From the NCBI GenBank assembly GCA_963766995.1, contig CAVYCE010000002.1, positions 310,001-374,000 on the forward strand: a DNA stretch of 64,000 bases, in the 5' to 3' direction. Within the stretch, counting starts at the first letter, position 1. The number at the start of each line of letters is the position of its first letter. Source of the stretch: Bog-473 sp963766995. GTDB lineage: Bacteria; Actinomycetota; Acidimicrobiia; Acidimicrobiales; RAAP-2. The notes beneath the pieces are model-generated. The model had not been told where the DNA came from. It saw only the letters and a list, made by a program, of their open reading frames with translations, and ran no database searches. This document shows, piece by piece, positions 42,903 to 51,039 of this stretch. The translations under genes were made by a program, and so were the position numbers.

Positions 42903-44838
42903 GGCAGTGGCCCTCGCCCCCGGACGACGGTGGGACGTCCAGCGCTGGATTGCGGTCGAAGAAACCCACGGGGATAAGGCTGAAGCCGGTGTACTCCACT
43001 GGCATCACCGGCCAGTCCTCCGGTCGAGGCAGGTGAGTGACCCCGAAGGAATGCCACAACACAATGTCGGTGTCGACCACCCCTCGGTCCTGCGCCGTCC
43101 ACTCGGGCAAACCCGCACCACCCACGTGCTGGTTGGGATAATCGCCAGCAGCCCGACGCTCGTCTTCGGCATAAGGCGTGACCCACAAGTTGTGGGCGGC
43201 AAAAGCGGCCCGCTTACCCACGCTCGACGAAGGGTCCGCCAACAGCGTCGGAGTAGATCCTGGCAACAACTTGTAAGCTGTCGGCTGGCCCACCGCATTG
43301 ACTTTCGACCGATTGCAGATCTTCCAGCTGCGACTCCGCGACGGGTCAATGCGCCGGCGGGCGGCCAACTCGGTTTCCAACAATGTCGTCTCGGCCCCAA
43401 AGGCGTTGTTCCAGGGATTGTCTTCACCAGACGGCGAGGGCACGGCATCCACTTCGAAGACGCAGTTCGATGGACCGTCGATCTCCACATCGAGGCGGAC
43501 ATTGAACATATGCTGGTGGTACGGAGCAGCCAACCCTGGGGCGATCATGTTGGCGTGGGCGCCTGGGCCGTCGTCGCCCACCGCCATGGTGGACATGATG
43601 CCGGTGAGCTTGACCTCCAGCTGCATCGTCCCGTCCAAATAGAAGTACCAGTAGAAGCCGTACTCGTAGTTCCCCACCGTGGCAATGGAGCTGATGACCA
43701 AACGGCGTGAGCGCCGCACCTCGGTGCGGCCCGATGGGAGGTCGGCGTGCTTCCAGAGGATGCCGTAGTCCTCCTCGTGCATACAGATGGCATTGGGCCG
43801 GATGCGAGGCCGTCCTCGCTCGTCAGCGAACACGTCATCCAAGTAGACGATCTCACCCAGGCAGTCGCAGCCCAGCGTCAGCGAGTTCGCCATGCGGCCC
43901 AATCCCCACTCGCCGGCGTCGAAAGCGCTCTTCCATGAATGCATCGGTCCAGGGTGGCCGTAGGGCACCACCATTTCCGTCACCGAGGCCTTGTAGATCA
44001 GTGGTCGCACCACGCCGCCGTCGGCATAGCCCACCGTGTAGAGGATCAGCCCCTCGAGCGGATCGAACCCCACTCGCATCGACCACTTTTGCCACTCCAC
44101 CAAATTGCCGGCCACGGTGAAACTCGTGCCCTCAGGCTGGGTGATCGACAGCGGCTTCAGATCCGTGCGTAGCGGCCCGTTGTCCTCAGGGTAATAACTG
44201 CCCGACGTTGGTGGGATGGGGACGACCCCATAATCGACCACCTCGAGCACTTCGCCCCGACCCATGTCGACAAAGGCCATGAGCCCCTCAAGTGGTCGGG
44301 CATATCCGTTGTCCTGAGGAGAAGAACGCAAGTAGGCCAAACAGCGAGAAATACGGCGGTTCTTCTCGTAGTCCAACCCGAACGTCCCGGCCGGCCAGGG
44401 GTCGACCTGCACCAAAGATCGATCGGTGATGCCTCGGCGCTCCAGCGCGGCGATCCAGTCCGGATGCTGGTCCAGGGCGAACATAACCATGATGGCTTCT
44501 TCCATCTGGAGCGGAGGCCGCACATCGGCCACCTCGACCCAGCTGTCGACCACGCCCCGCGTCACCGAGACAACGGCCTCGACCACTTCCGCTTCCGGGC
44601 CCTGGAGCAGGACCATGCGCACCCGGCGGTCCACCACGACGGACTCGCCCCGGTCGTAGGCCCTTACCTCCTCTTTGGGGGGATCACACAGCCCCACATA
44701 GGCGAAGCGCAGGTCGTCGTTGCCCACGACCGTCCGCCCGGCATCGAACACCACCTGCCGAGCCGCGTCGATCTCCTCAACCGAAAGTGGGCTGATCGGG
44801 TGCAGGGACGTCGAGGTGGAGGTCGAGGTGGAGGCCAC
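42892..44838 (-). CDS. Copper amine oxidase (topaquinone enzyme)
   Basis: Oxidises primary amines to aldehydes with release of ammonia and hydrogen peroxide. In 648 residues the cofactor motif NYEY is at 390-393 (Tyr391 becomes topaquinone), the catalytic Asp308 is in FDAGEWGLG, and the copper His ligands are H441 and H443 (PYHQHMFN) and H602 (GVTHLPRPEDWPVMP). No signal peptide is visible, and the N-terminus is a Ser/Thr repeat. The C-terminus is GHCHGG. It starts with GTG. A DtxR regulator overlaps its end. Confidence 0.93.
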   Translation of the reverse strand: MASTSTSTSTSLHPISPLSVEEIDAARQVVFDAGRTVVGNDDLRFAYVGLCDPPKEEVRAYDRGESVVVDRRVRMVLLQGPEAEVVEAVVSVTRGVVDSWVEVADVRPPLQMEEAIMVMFALDQHPDWIAALERRGITDRSLVQVDPWPAGTFGLDYEKNRRISRCLAYLRSSPQDNGYARPLEGLMAFVDMGRGEVLEVVDYGVVPIPPTSGSYYPEDNGPLRTDLKPLSITQPEGTSFTVAGNLVEWQKWSMRVGFDPLEGLILYTVGYADGGVVRPLIYKASVTEMVVPYGHPGPMHSWKSAFDAGEWGLGRMANSLTLGCDCLGEIVYLDDVFADERGRPRIRPNAICMHEEDYGILWKHADLPSGRTEVRRSRRLVISSIATVGNYEYGFYWYFYLDGTMQLEVKLTGIMSTMAVGDDGPGAHANMIAPGLAAPYHQHMFNVRLDVEIDGPSNCVFEVDAVPSPSGEDNPWNNAFGAETTLLETELAARRRIDPSRSRSWKICNRSKVNAVGQPTAYKLLPGSTPTLLADPSSSVGKRAAFAAHNLWVTPYAEDERRAAGDYPNQHVGGAGLPEWTAQDRGVVDTDIVLWHSFGVTHLPRPEDWPVMPVEYTGFSLIPVGFFDRNPALDVPPSSGGEGHCHGG

Positions 44839-44855
44839 GCAAGGTGATGTTACGC

Positions 44856-44873
44856 GGCCAGCCAGCCCTGGCC
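44856..44873. promoter_or_regulatory. Dyad in the amine oxidase/phosphorylase divergent gap
   Basis: GGCCAG and CTGGCC flank a 6-bp spacer in the 49-bp gap between two divergent genes. It could be an operator. It does not resemble a classical DtxR box, so the binding protein is unknown. Confidence 0.3.
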
Positions 44874-44887
44874 TCTACCATGCGGAA

Positions 44888-45682
44888 ATGGTCGAGTCGG
44901 CAGAACGGGCCACGCTCACCGCACGGGAGCTGGCTCGGCGCACCGGAACCGACCACCACGACGTCCTCGTGATCCTGGGCAGCGGGCTGGCCGCCGCGGC
45001 CCACGAGCTGCGCGCCGGCGACGAGGACACCATCCCGCTGGCCACTCTGCCGTTCTTCCCGCACTACACGGCCACTGGCCATCACGCCGAAGGCTGGTCG
45101 GTCAGTCTCGGCAATGCGAGGCTTCTGATTATGGCCGGGCGTTGCCACCTCTATGAGGGCATTGCCCTCGACGAGGTGGTGCATCCCCTACTCACGGGCA
45201 TCGCGGCCGGCTGTCATACGGTGATCCTCACCGCCGCGGTTGGCGGCATCCATCCCGACTTCGGCACCGGCACCATCGTCACGGTCACGGACCATCTCAA
45301 CTTGACCGGTCAGAGCCCCCTCAGCGGCCCGCAGTTCGTCGACATGGTCGACGCCTACTCCCCCCACCTGCGACAACTGGCCCACGAGGCCCCCGCTCCA
45401 ACTAAAGACGGTGTCTACGCCCAAGTGCCCGGGCCGCAATTCGAGACGCCGGCTGAAGTCAACATGCTGCGCGGAATGGGTGCCGACGTGGTCGGAATGT
45501 CCATGGCCCTCGAGACCATCGCCGCCCGACAGGCCGGCGCCGACGTCCTGGGTCTGGCCATCGTCACCAACAAGGCGGCCACCTCCGAACCAGACATGAG
45601 CAGCCACATCGCCCAGGCTGGAGCGAAAGCCGCTACAGACGTGGCCGCCATCATCCGGCACGTCGTAGTGTCGCTCGCATGA
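44888..45682 (+). CDS. Purine nucleoside phosphorylase (trimeric type)
   Basis: 264 residues from the ATG at 44888. Motifs are VILGSGLAAAAHEL, MAGRCHLYEG, GGIHPDFGTGTIV, and YAQVPGPQFETPAEV with ADVVGMSMALE. It cleaves purine nucleosides with phosphate. The upstream frame to 44720 runs inside the amine oxidase gene and is rejected. The stop overlaps the next ATG as ATGA. Together with the MtaD-like deaminase it suggests purine or MTA salvage. Confidence 0.88.
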   Translation: MVESAERATLTARELARRTGTDHHDVLVILGSGLAAAAHELRAGDEDTIPLATLPFFPHYTATGHHAEGWSVSLGNARLLIMAGRCHLYEGIALDEVVHPLLTGIAAGCHTVILTAAVGGIHPDFGTGTIVTVTDHLNLTGQSPLSGPQFVDMVDAYSPHLRQLAHEAPAPTKDGVYAQVPGPQFETPAEVNMLRGMGADVVGMSMALETIAARQAGADVLGLAIVTNKAATSEPDMSSHIAQAGAKAATDVAAIIRHVVVSLA

Positions 45683-46044
45683 GCATCAGGCCGTTTGCGC
45701 TCGACCATGTGGCACTGAACGTGCCCGACGTCCCAGCCGCCGTCACTTTTTACACCGAGGTACTCGGCCTCACGCAGAGTTTCACTCGGCCCGACTTCGG
45801 TTTCCCGGGCGCCTGGCTCGATACGGGGAATAGCCAGATGGTGCATCTCATTGAGGCCCCCGTCCCACCCAACATGGGACAGCACTTCGCCCTGCTCTAC
45901 GAAAGCGTTGAGGACGCCGTGGTCTACCTACGCGAGCAGGGACTCAAGGTGACCGATCCGGTTGTCAACGGCTCGGGAAGGCACCAAGCCTTCGTCAGCG
46001 ATCCGTGGGGCAACGGGATTGAGATTCACGGCCTCCCGGACTAG
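45679..46044 (+). CDS. VOC/glyoxalase-fold protein
   Basis: 121 residues with the two beta-alpha-beta-beta-beta modules of the vicinal oxygen chelate family. LDHVALNVPDVPAAVTFYTEVLGL opens the fold in two parts, and possible metal ligands are His in LDHVAL, His in MVHLIEA and Glu in NGIEIHG. The specific activity is unknown. It is coupled to the phosphorylase gene by a 4-nt overlap and its end overlaps rpmA by 4 bp convergently. Confidence 0.85.
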   Translation: MSIRPFALDHVALNVPDVPAAVTFYTEVLGLTQSFTRPDFGFPGAWLDTGNSQMVHLIEAPVPPNMGQHFALLYESVEDAVVYLREQGLKVTDPVVNGSGRHQAFVSDPWGNGIEIHGLPD

Positions 46045-46292
46045 CCAGGCAGGATGTCGACGTGCTTGCGGCCACGGCGTGCGCCGAACTTGACCAGCCC
46101 GTCTGCCGTGGCGAACAGCGTGTCGTCGCCACCGCGACCCACGTTGACGCCCGGGTAGAACTTGGTGCCACGCTGGCGCACAATGATGGCGCCAGCCTTC
46201 ACGGCCGTACCGTCGAACTCCTTGACACCCAGTCGCTGGGCGTTCGAGTCACGACCGTTACGAGTTGAACCGCCACCCTTTGTCTTTGACAT
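46041..46292 (-). CDS. rpmA: 50S ribosomal protein L27
   Basis: 83 residues. The N-terminus reads MSKTKGGGSTRNGRDSNAQR, with no cleavable extension of the Firmicutes kind, followed by LGVKEFDGTAVKAGAIIVRQ. GGAG lies 6 nt before the ATG. It follows rplU by 9 nt. Confidence 0.97.
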   Translation of the reverse strand: MSKTKGGGSTRNGRDSNAQRLGVKEFDGTAVKAGAIIVRQRGTKFYPGVNVGRGGDDTLFATADGLVKFGARRGRKHVDILPG

Positions 46293-46301
46293 TTCGAGCT
46301 C

Positions 46302-46610
46302 CTAGGCCTTGATGGCCGTGATCTCCAGCGTGGTGTAGTGCTGGCGATGGCCCCAGCGACGACGCTGGTTGGACTTGTTCTTGTAGGTCATGGCGTTGAT
46401 TTTGGGACCCTTTTCCTCGCCCACGACCTTGGCCGTGACCGAGGCGTTAGCCAACTGAGCCGGCGTGGCCAGCACGTTGGCGCCGTCCACTACCAGGACC
46501 GGCTGCAGCGACACTTCCGTGCCGACAGGCTGGCCCAGCAACTCCACGCGCAGGCGCTGGCCCTCGGCCACACGATCCTGCTTTCCACCACTCTTAATGA
46601 CTGCGTACAT
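46302..46610 (-). CDS. rplU: 50S ribosomal protein L21
   Basis: 102 residues with MYAVIKSGGKQDRVAEGQRL at the start and a basic KNKSNQRRRWGHRQ end. It begins 12 nt after rne without a clear Shine-Dalgarno sequence (CCCCCTC precedes the ATG), so re-initiation after rne is possible. Confidence 0.97.
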   Translation of the reverse strand: MYAVIKSGGKQDRVAEGQRLRVELLGQPVGTEVSLQPVLVVDGANVLATPAQLANASVTAKVVGEEKGPKINAMTYKNKSNQRRRWGHRQHYTTLEITAIKA

Positions 46611-46622
46611 GAGGGGGAAACT

Positions 46623-48299
46623 CTAGCGCAGAACCGAGTCGTCCAAGGTCACGCCCCGGCCCCCGCACACGGCGCACTCGGTGGACAGAGTCTCCAAAAG
46701 GCCCTCTGAGATGCGCTTGCGGGTCATCTCCACCAGGCCCAACTCAGAGATATCGAAGACCTGGGTTCGGGTCTTGTCCCGGGCCAGCGCATTTCGGAGC
46801 GCTGCCGCTACCTTGTCCCGGTTCTCCCGGATCTCCATGTCGATGAAGTCGATCACGATGATGCCGCCGATGTCGCGCAACCGGAGCTGGCGGGCCACTT
46901 CCTCGGCCGCCTCCAGGTTGTTGCGGTAGACGGTCTCTTCCAGATTGGTCTTGCCGACGTTCTTGCCCGTATTGACGTCGATCACGGTCAGGGCCTCGGT
47001 CCGCTCAATGATCAAGGAACCTCCGGAGGGCAGCCAGACCTTGCGGTCCAGCGCCTTATGGAGCTGCTCGTGCACGTGGTAGCGCTCGAAGATGGGCAGC
47101 CCCTCGACCGCGGCGTCGTAGTACTCCACTCGGTCGGCCAGCTCAGGGCTCACGGCACGGACGTAGTCACGAACCTGCTCGAACAGGGCCAGGTCGTCAA
47201 TGACGACGCCTCGGTACTCAGCGTTGAGCTCCTCGCGCAGGATGCGCACCGACAACTCGGGTTCCCGGTACAGCAACCCCGGAGCATCCGATTTACGGGC
47301 CTCGGCCTCAATGGCATTCCACTGCTCCAGCAGGCTCTCAATGTCCCGCTGCAGTTCGTCAGCCGACACGCCCTCGGCCGCGGTGCGAACGATCATGCCG
47401 TGGCCAGCCGGCTTCACCTCATCGATGATGCGACGCAAACGGCGGCGCTCATTGTCCCCGAGCCGCTTCGAAATCCCGAAAGCGCTGGAGTTAGGCACGA
47501 GGACAGCGAAGCGGCCCGGCAGGGACACTTCCTGCGTCAACCGCGCGCCCTTGGCCCCAATTGGGTTCTTGGTGACCTGGCACAGAATGCTCTGACCGGC
47601 CTTGAGCACATCCTCAATCCGGGGTTGCGACCCACCGCCCCCGCCACCGCCGGTGCCGCCGGCACCGCCCTCAATGTCGTCCCGGTCGTAGCGCACGTCG
47701 CCGCGGTAGAGCACCGCGTTCTTCGGAATGCCGATATCGACGAAGGCGGCCTCCATGCCGGGCAGCACGTTCTGCACCCGGCCGCGGTACACGTTGCCGT
47801 CGATCTGATTGGTGTCGTCCGCCGCCCGGGACACGTAGTGCTCAACGAGCGAGCGACCCTCCAGCATGGCGATCTGGGTCATTCCGGGCTGCACGTGCAC
47901 GCAGACCATGTAGCGGCCCACCTGCTTGGTCTTGGTGCGCTCGCGACCCGAACGCCGCCGCGACCTGGAGCGCTTGGCTCCATCGCTGCGCTCGCCCTCC
48001 CCGGCGTCCCCGCCACCACCGGCCTCAGGTGTATCCGCCCGCTCCGCCCTCTCAGGCTGCTCAACAGACCGTCGTGCCGGCGCCGGCTCGGGTGCCTCCG
48101 TTGGGGCCACCACCACCGTCTCCACTGTCTCCACCGACTCCACCGGGGCAGCCACGGTCAACGGCACGGCCGGAGCCGGCCGAGTGTCGCCAATCTGTGG
48201 TCGTCGGGAAGGTGCGGTGGAAGAGACAGTGGCGCTAGCGGCCTCTGGGACCTCCGTGGTGGGACCCTCGTGGGTCTGGCTGATCTCCGGCTCTGACAT
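46623..48299 (-). CDS. rne: Ribonuclease E/G family endoribonuclease
   Basis: 558 residues. An acidic/Pro-rich N-terminal extension of about 125 residues with an Arg-rich patch (KRSRSRRRSGRERTKTK) precedes the S1 domain (GRVQNVLPGMEAAFVDIG) and the catalytic part with VIDVNTGKNVGKTNLEETV and IIVIDFIDM. The Zn-link motif CAVCGGRG sits at the end, so the long C-terminal scaffold of E. coli RNase E is absent. A Gly-rich insert (GGAGGTGGGGGGG) lies inside the S1 region. Confidence 0.93.
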   Translation of the reverse strand: MSEPEISQTHEGPTTEVPEAASATVSSTAPSRRPQIGDTRPAPAVPLTVAAPVESVETVETVVVAPTEAPEPAPARRSVEQPERAERADTPEAGGGGDAGEGERSDGAKRSRSRRRSGRERTKTKQVGRYMVCVHVQPGMTQIAMLEGRSLVEHYVSRAADDTNQIDGNVYRGRVQNVLPGMEAAFVDIGIPKNAVLYRGDVRYDRDDIEGGAGGTGGGGGGGSQPRIEDVLKAGQSILCQVTKNPIGAKGARLTQEVSLPGRFAVLVPNSSAFGISKRLGDNERRRLRRIIDEVKPAGHGMIVRTAAEGVSADELQRDIESLLEQWNAIEAEARKSDAPGLLYREPELSVRILREELNAEYRGVVIDDLALFEQVRDYVRAVSPELADRVEYYDAAVEGLPIFERYHVHEQLHKALDRKVWLPSGGSLIIERTEALTVIDVNTGKNVGKTNLEETVYRNNLEAAEEVARQLRLRDIGGIIVIDFIDMEIRENRDKVAAALRNALARDKTRTQVFDISELGLVEMTRKRISEGLLETLSTECAVCGGRGVTLDDSVLR

Positions 48300-48323
48300 G
48301 TGTGAGAGCCCTCCTTGCGTCGT

Positions 48324-49070
48324 TCATGAGGCACGCCCTTGGGCGTGTTCCACGACGGGGCCGGCGGCGAGTCCACTTACCGAAAGGGGCTCCATCCGTG
48401 CGCCGTCGCGCTCGATCCATTGGTGCGTCCTACACGCTCTCGCCAACACCACGTCGGTGCCGAGCGCCGCAAGCACGTCGCTGGGGCGGGCACCACGCGG
48501 ATGCGTGGCCAGTGCAGCCCGGAAGCGACCTATCGGGTGTTCTCCCTGCTCAGAACCGTCGAGACGGATCGGGGCAAGCGTCAAAATGGCTGGGCGAATG
48601 TCGTCTTCGGTTGGACGACCCTTCCGCTCTCGCTTGATCGTGAGGCTGGGGGCAGCGAGCAATCGCTCGATGCGCTCCTCCAACTCCTCACCGACCACTT
48701 CGAGCACCTCCAGCTCCCAATCACACGATGCTACCTCTTGCTGTAGCGATCCCTCCGCCATACCTATGGCCGCGGCCGCCTGCACGTCGATCCCATCGGG
48801 CAGCAGCCCGCTCAGCAATTCCGGCAGCTCATGGACCGCCGAGCCGTCGAACGAGGACTCCTCCAGGCGGACATCGAGGTACTCCCCTCGTGATTCACAC
48901 CCCGTGGGCAGGGCCAATCCGAAACTCAAGAGCGGGTGAGGTGAGAATCCCTGCGACTGGGCCACCGGCAGGGCACTCCGGCGCAGCGCCCGTTCCCACA
49001 TGCGGGCCACATCTCGGTGGGAGGTGAAGCGGATTTTGCCCATTTTGGTGAACCGAATGCGGATCCTCAC
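48324..49070 (-). CDS. TIGR03936/DUF2344 family protein
   Basis: 248 residues. The N-terminus reads IRIRFTKMGKIRFTSHRDVAR and continues LPVAQSQGFSPHPLLSFGLALP, the hallmark of this family. It is nearly always encoded beside a radical-SAM protein, as here. The GTG at 49070 overlaps the partner's stop as GTGA. Function unproven; a link to RNA or cofactor modification is possible. Confidence 0.88.
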   Translation of the reverse strand: MRIRIRFTKMGKIRFTSHRDVARMWERALRRSALPVAQSQGFSPHPLLSFGLALPTGCESRGEYLDVRLEESSFDGSAVHELPELLSGLLPDGIDVQAAAAIGMAEGSLQQEVASCDWELEVLEVVGEELEERIERLLAAPSLTIKRERKGRPTEDDIRPAILTLAPIRLDGSEQGEHPIGRFRAALATHPRGARPSDVLAALGTDVVLARACRTHQWIERDGARMEPLSVSGLAAGPVVEHAQGRAS

Positions 49071-51016
49071 CGCGATGCCGTCCCCACCAGTCGCACCGGA
49101 ATCCGGCCACCTTCGGCCAGGTTCTGTCCCGTCCCCTGGCTCCCGCCCGCCGGCGGCACGGGAGAGGCCACCACGTGCTCGAGGCCGAGATCGGTACAGG
49201 CCCCACAGTCATAGCAAGGCGTCCAGCGGCAGTCCTCCACCGCAGCCTCGGCCAGGGCATCGGTCCAGTCACCCCAGAGAAAATCGCGGTGCAGCCCGGC
49301 CGAAATGTGATCCCACGGCAGCGCTTCATGTTCGTCCCGGTCGCGGTACACACACTCTTCGAGGCTCAGTCCCTCCGCGGCCAATGCCTCCTCCCACAGC
49401 CCGAGCTGGAACCGTTCGGACCATTCCTGGAACGTGCCCCCGGACCGCCACACCCGCTCAATCACCGCGCCCATGCGTCGGTCGCCCCGGCTGGCCAAAC
49501 CCTCTGCCGCTGACGCCGCTGGATCGTGCCAGCGGATGGTCAAGCCCTTGGTGGTGCGTGCCGCATCTCGCAGCAGCACCACCTTGCGTTCCAGCTCGGC
49601 CACCGTGTCCTGGCCGAACCACTGGAACGGCGTATGCGGCTTGGGCACGAACCCACCCACCGACGCCGTCACGGCGATCGACTTGGTGTACCGGCGCCCA
49701 ATCTCGACCACATTGCGGCCCAACTCAGCGATGCCGAGGACATCCTCATCCCGCTCGGTGGGCAGTCCGATCAAGAAATAGAGCTTGACCCGACGCCAAC
49801 CCTGACTGAAGGCGGCATCGACGGCGCCATAGAGGTCCTCTTCAGTGATGAGCTTGTTGATGACCTGGCGCATGCGCCAGGTCCCGCCCTCGGGAGCGAA
49901 CGTCAACCCCGTACGTCTGACCTTTTGAATCTGTGCCGCCGTGGCCACCGTGAAGGCGTCCACCCGCAGTGACGGCAGACTGACCGCTACCCGCCCGTTG
50001 TGATCCGGGTCGTCAATGATGTCGCGCACCGTGGTCTCAATGCCGGAAAAGTCTGCCGTCGACAACGATGTCAGCGTCACCTCGTCGTGTCCGCTCCAGG
50101 CCAGGCCCTTCTTCACCATCTCGATCACCTGTTCGGCCGGGCGCTCGCGCACGGGACGGGTGATCATGCCGGCCTGGCAGAAGCGGCACCCACGCGTACA
50201 ACCCCGGAAGACCTCGACGTTGAGGCGGTCATGCACCACCTCGGTCAGAGGCACCAGCGGGTGGGAGGGATAGGGCCAGTCAGCCAAGTCGTTGATGGTT
50301 CGCTTCACCACCTCATGCGGCACACCGTCGAACACCGGCAGAGTGCCGATCAACCGCCCATCGTCGCCGTATGTCGACCGGTACAACGCCGGGACGTATA
50401 CGCCCTCTATCCCGGCCAGTGCCAGTCGTAGGTCCTGGCGATCACGCGTCTCGGGCGGCAACGCCAACCAAATACCCAGCGCGGCATTGATCTCACCCAC
50501 TACCTCTTCGCCGTCCCCCAGAACGAAGGCGTCGACGAAGTCGGCTAGGGGCTCGGGATTGAAGGTGCAGTGACCACCGGCCATGACGAACGGATCGCCG
50601 GGACCACGGTCCGCCGCGTGCAGCGGCACTTCGGCGAGGTCGATCAGATTGACGAGGTTGGTGTAGACCAGCTCGGCCGACAGGTTGAAGGCCAACACGT
50701 CGAAGGCCTGGGCCGCGTAGTGCTGTTCGACACTGAACAGCGGCACGCCCGCCGCCCGCATGGCCGCTTCCATATCCGTCCAGGGCGCATAGGCCCGTTC
50801 GGCCACGGCATCGGGGCGTTCGTTCAGGATCTCGTAGAGAATCTGTAGACCCTGGTTGGGCAGCCCGATCTCGTAGGTATCGGGATAGATGAGGAGCCAG
50901 GCCACCTTGCCCGGTCCATGATCAGGAGACTGTGCCCCTTGCTCGCCCCCGATATAGCGGGCTGGCTTGGTCACCCCGAGTAGCAGTCGCTCCACTTGTG
51001 GCCAAAGGGTGTCCAT
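49067..51016 (-). CDS. TIGR03960-family B12-binding/radical SAM protein
   Basis: 649 residues. The N-terminal cobalamin-binding-like domain includes LLIYPDTYEIGLPNQGLQIL. The radical SAM core has the cluster motif CTRGCRFCQAGM. The C-terminal part is family specific and carries a CxxC-like CYDCGACTDLG segment. It forms a coupled pair with the TIGR03936 gene. The substrate is unknown. Confidence 0.9.
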   Translation of the reverse strand: MDTLWPQVERLLLGVTKPARYIGGEQGAQSPDHGPGKVAWLLIYPDTYEIGLPNQGLQILYEILNERPDAVAERAYAPWTDMEAAMRAAGVPLFSVEQHYAAQAFDVLAFNLSAELVYTNLVNLIDLAEVPLHAADRGPGDPFVMAGGHCTFNPEPLADFVDAFVLGDGEEVVGEINAALGIWLALPPETRDRQDLRLALAGIEGVYVPALYRSTYGDDGRLIGTLPVFDGVPHEVVKRTINDLADWPYPSHPLVPLTEVVHDRLNVEVFRGCTRGCRFCQAGMITRPVRERPAEQVIEMVKKGLAWSGHDEVTLTSLSTADFSGIETTVRDIIDDPDHNGRVAVSLPSLRVDAFTVATAAQIQKVRRTGLTFAPEGGTWRMRQVINKLITEEDLYGAVDAAFSQGWRRVKLYFLIGLPTERDEDVLGIAELGRNVVEIGRRYTKSIAVTASVGGFVPKPHTPFQWFGQDTVAELERKVVLLRDAARTTKGLTIRWHDPAASAAEGLASRGDRRMGAVIERVWRSGGTFQEWSERFQLGLWEEALAAEGLSLEECVYRDRDEHEALPWDHISAGLHRDFLWGDWTDALAEAAVEDCRWTPCYDCGACTDLGLEHVVASPVPPAGGSQGTGQNLAEGGRIPVRLVGTASR

Positions 51017-51039
51017 CGCGCCTCAACCCTACGGGAGTC

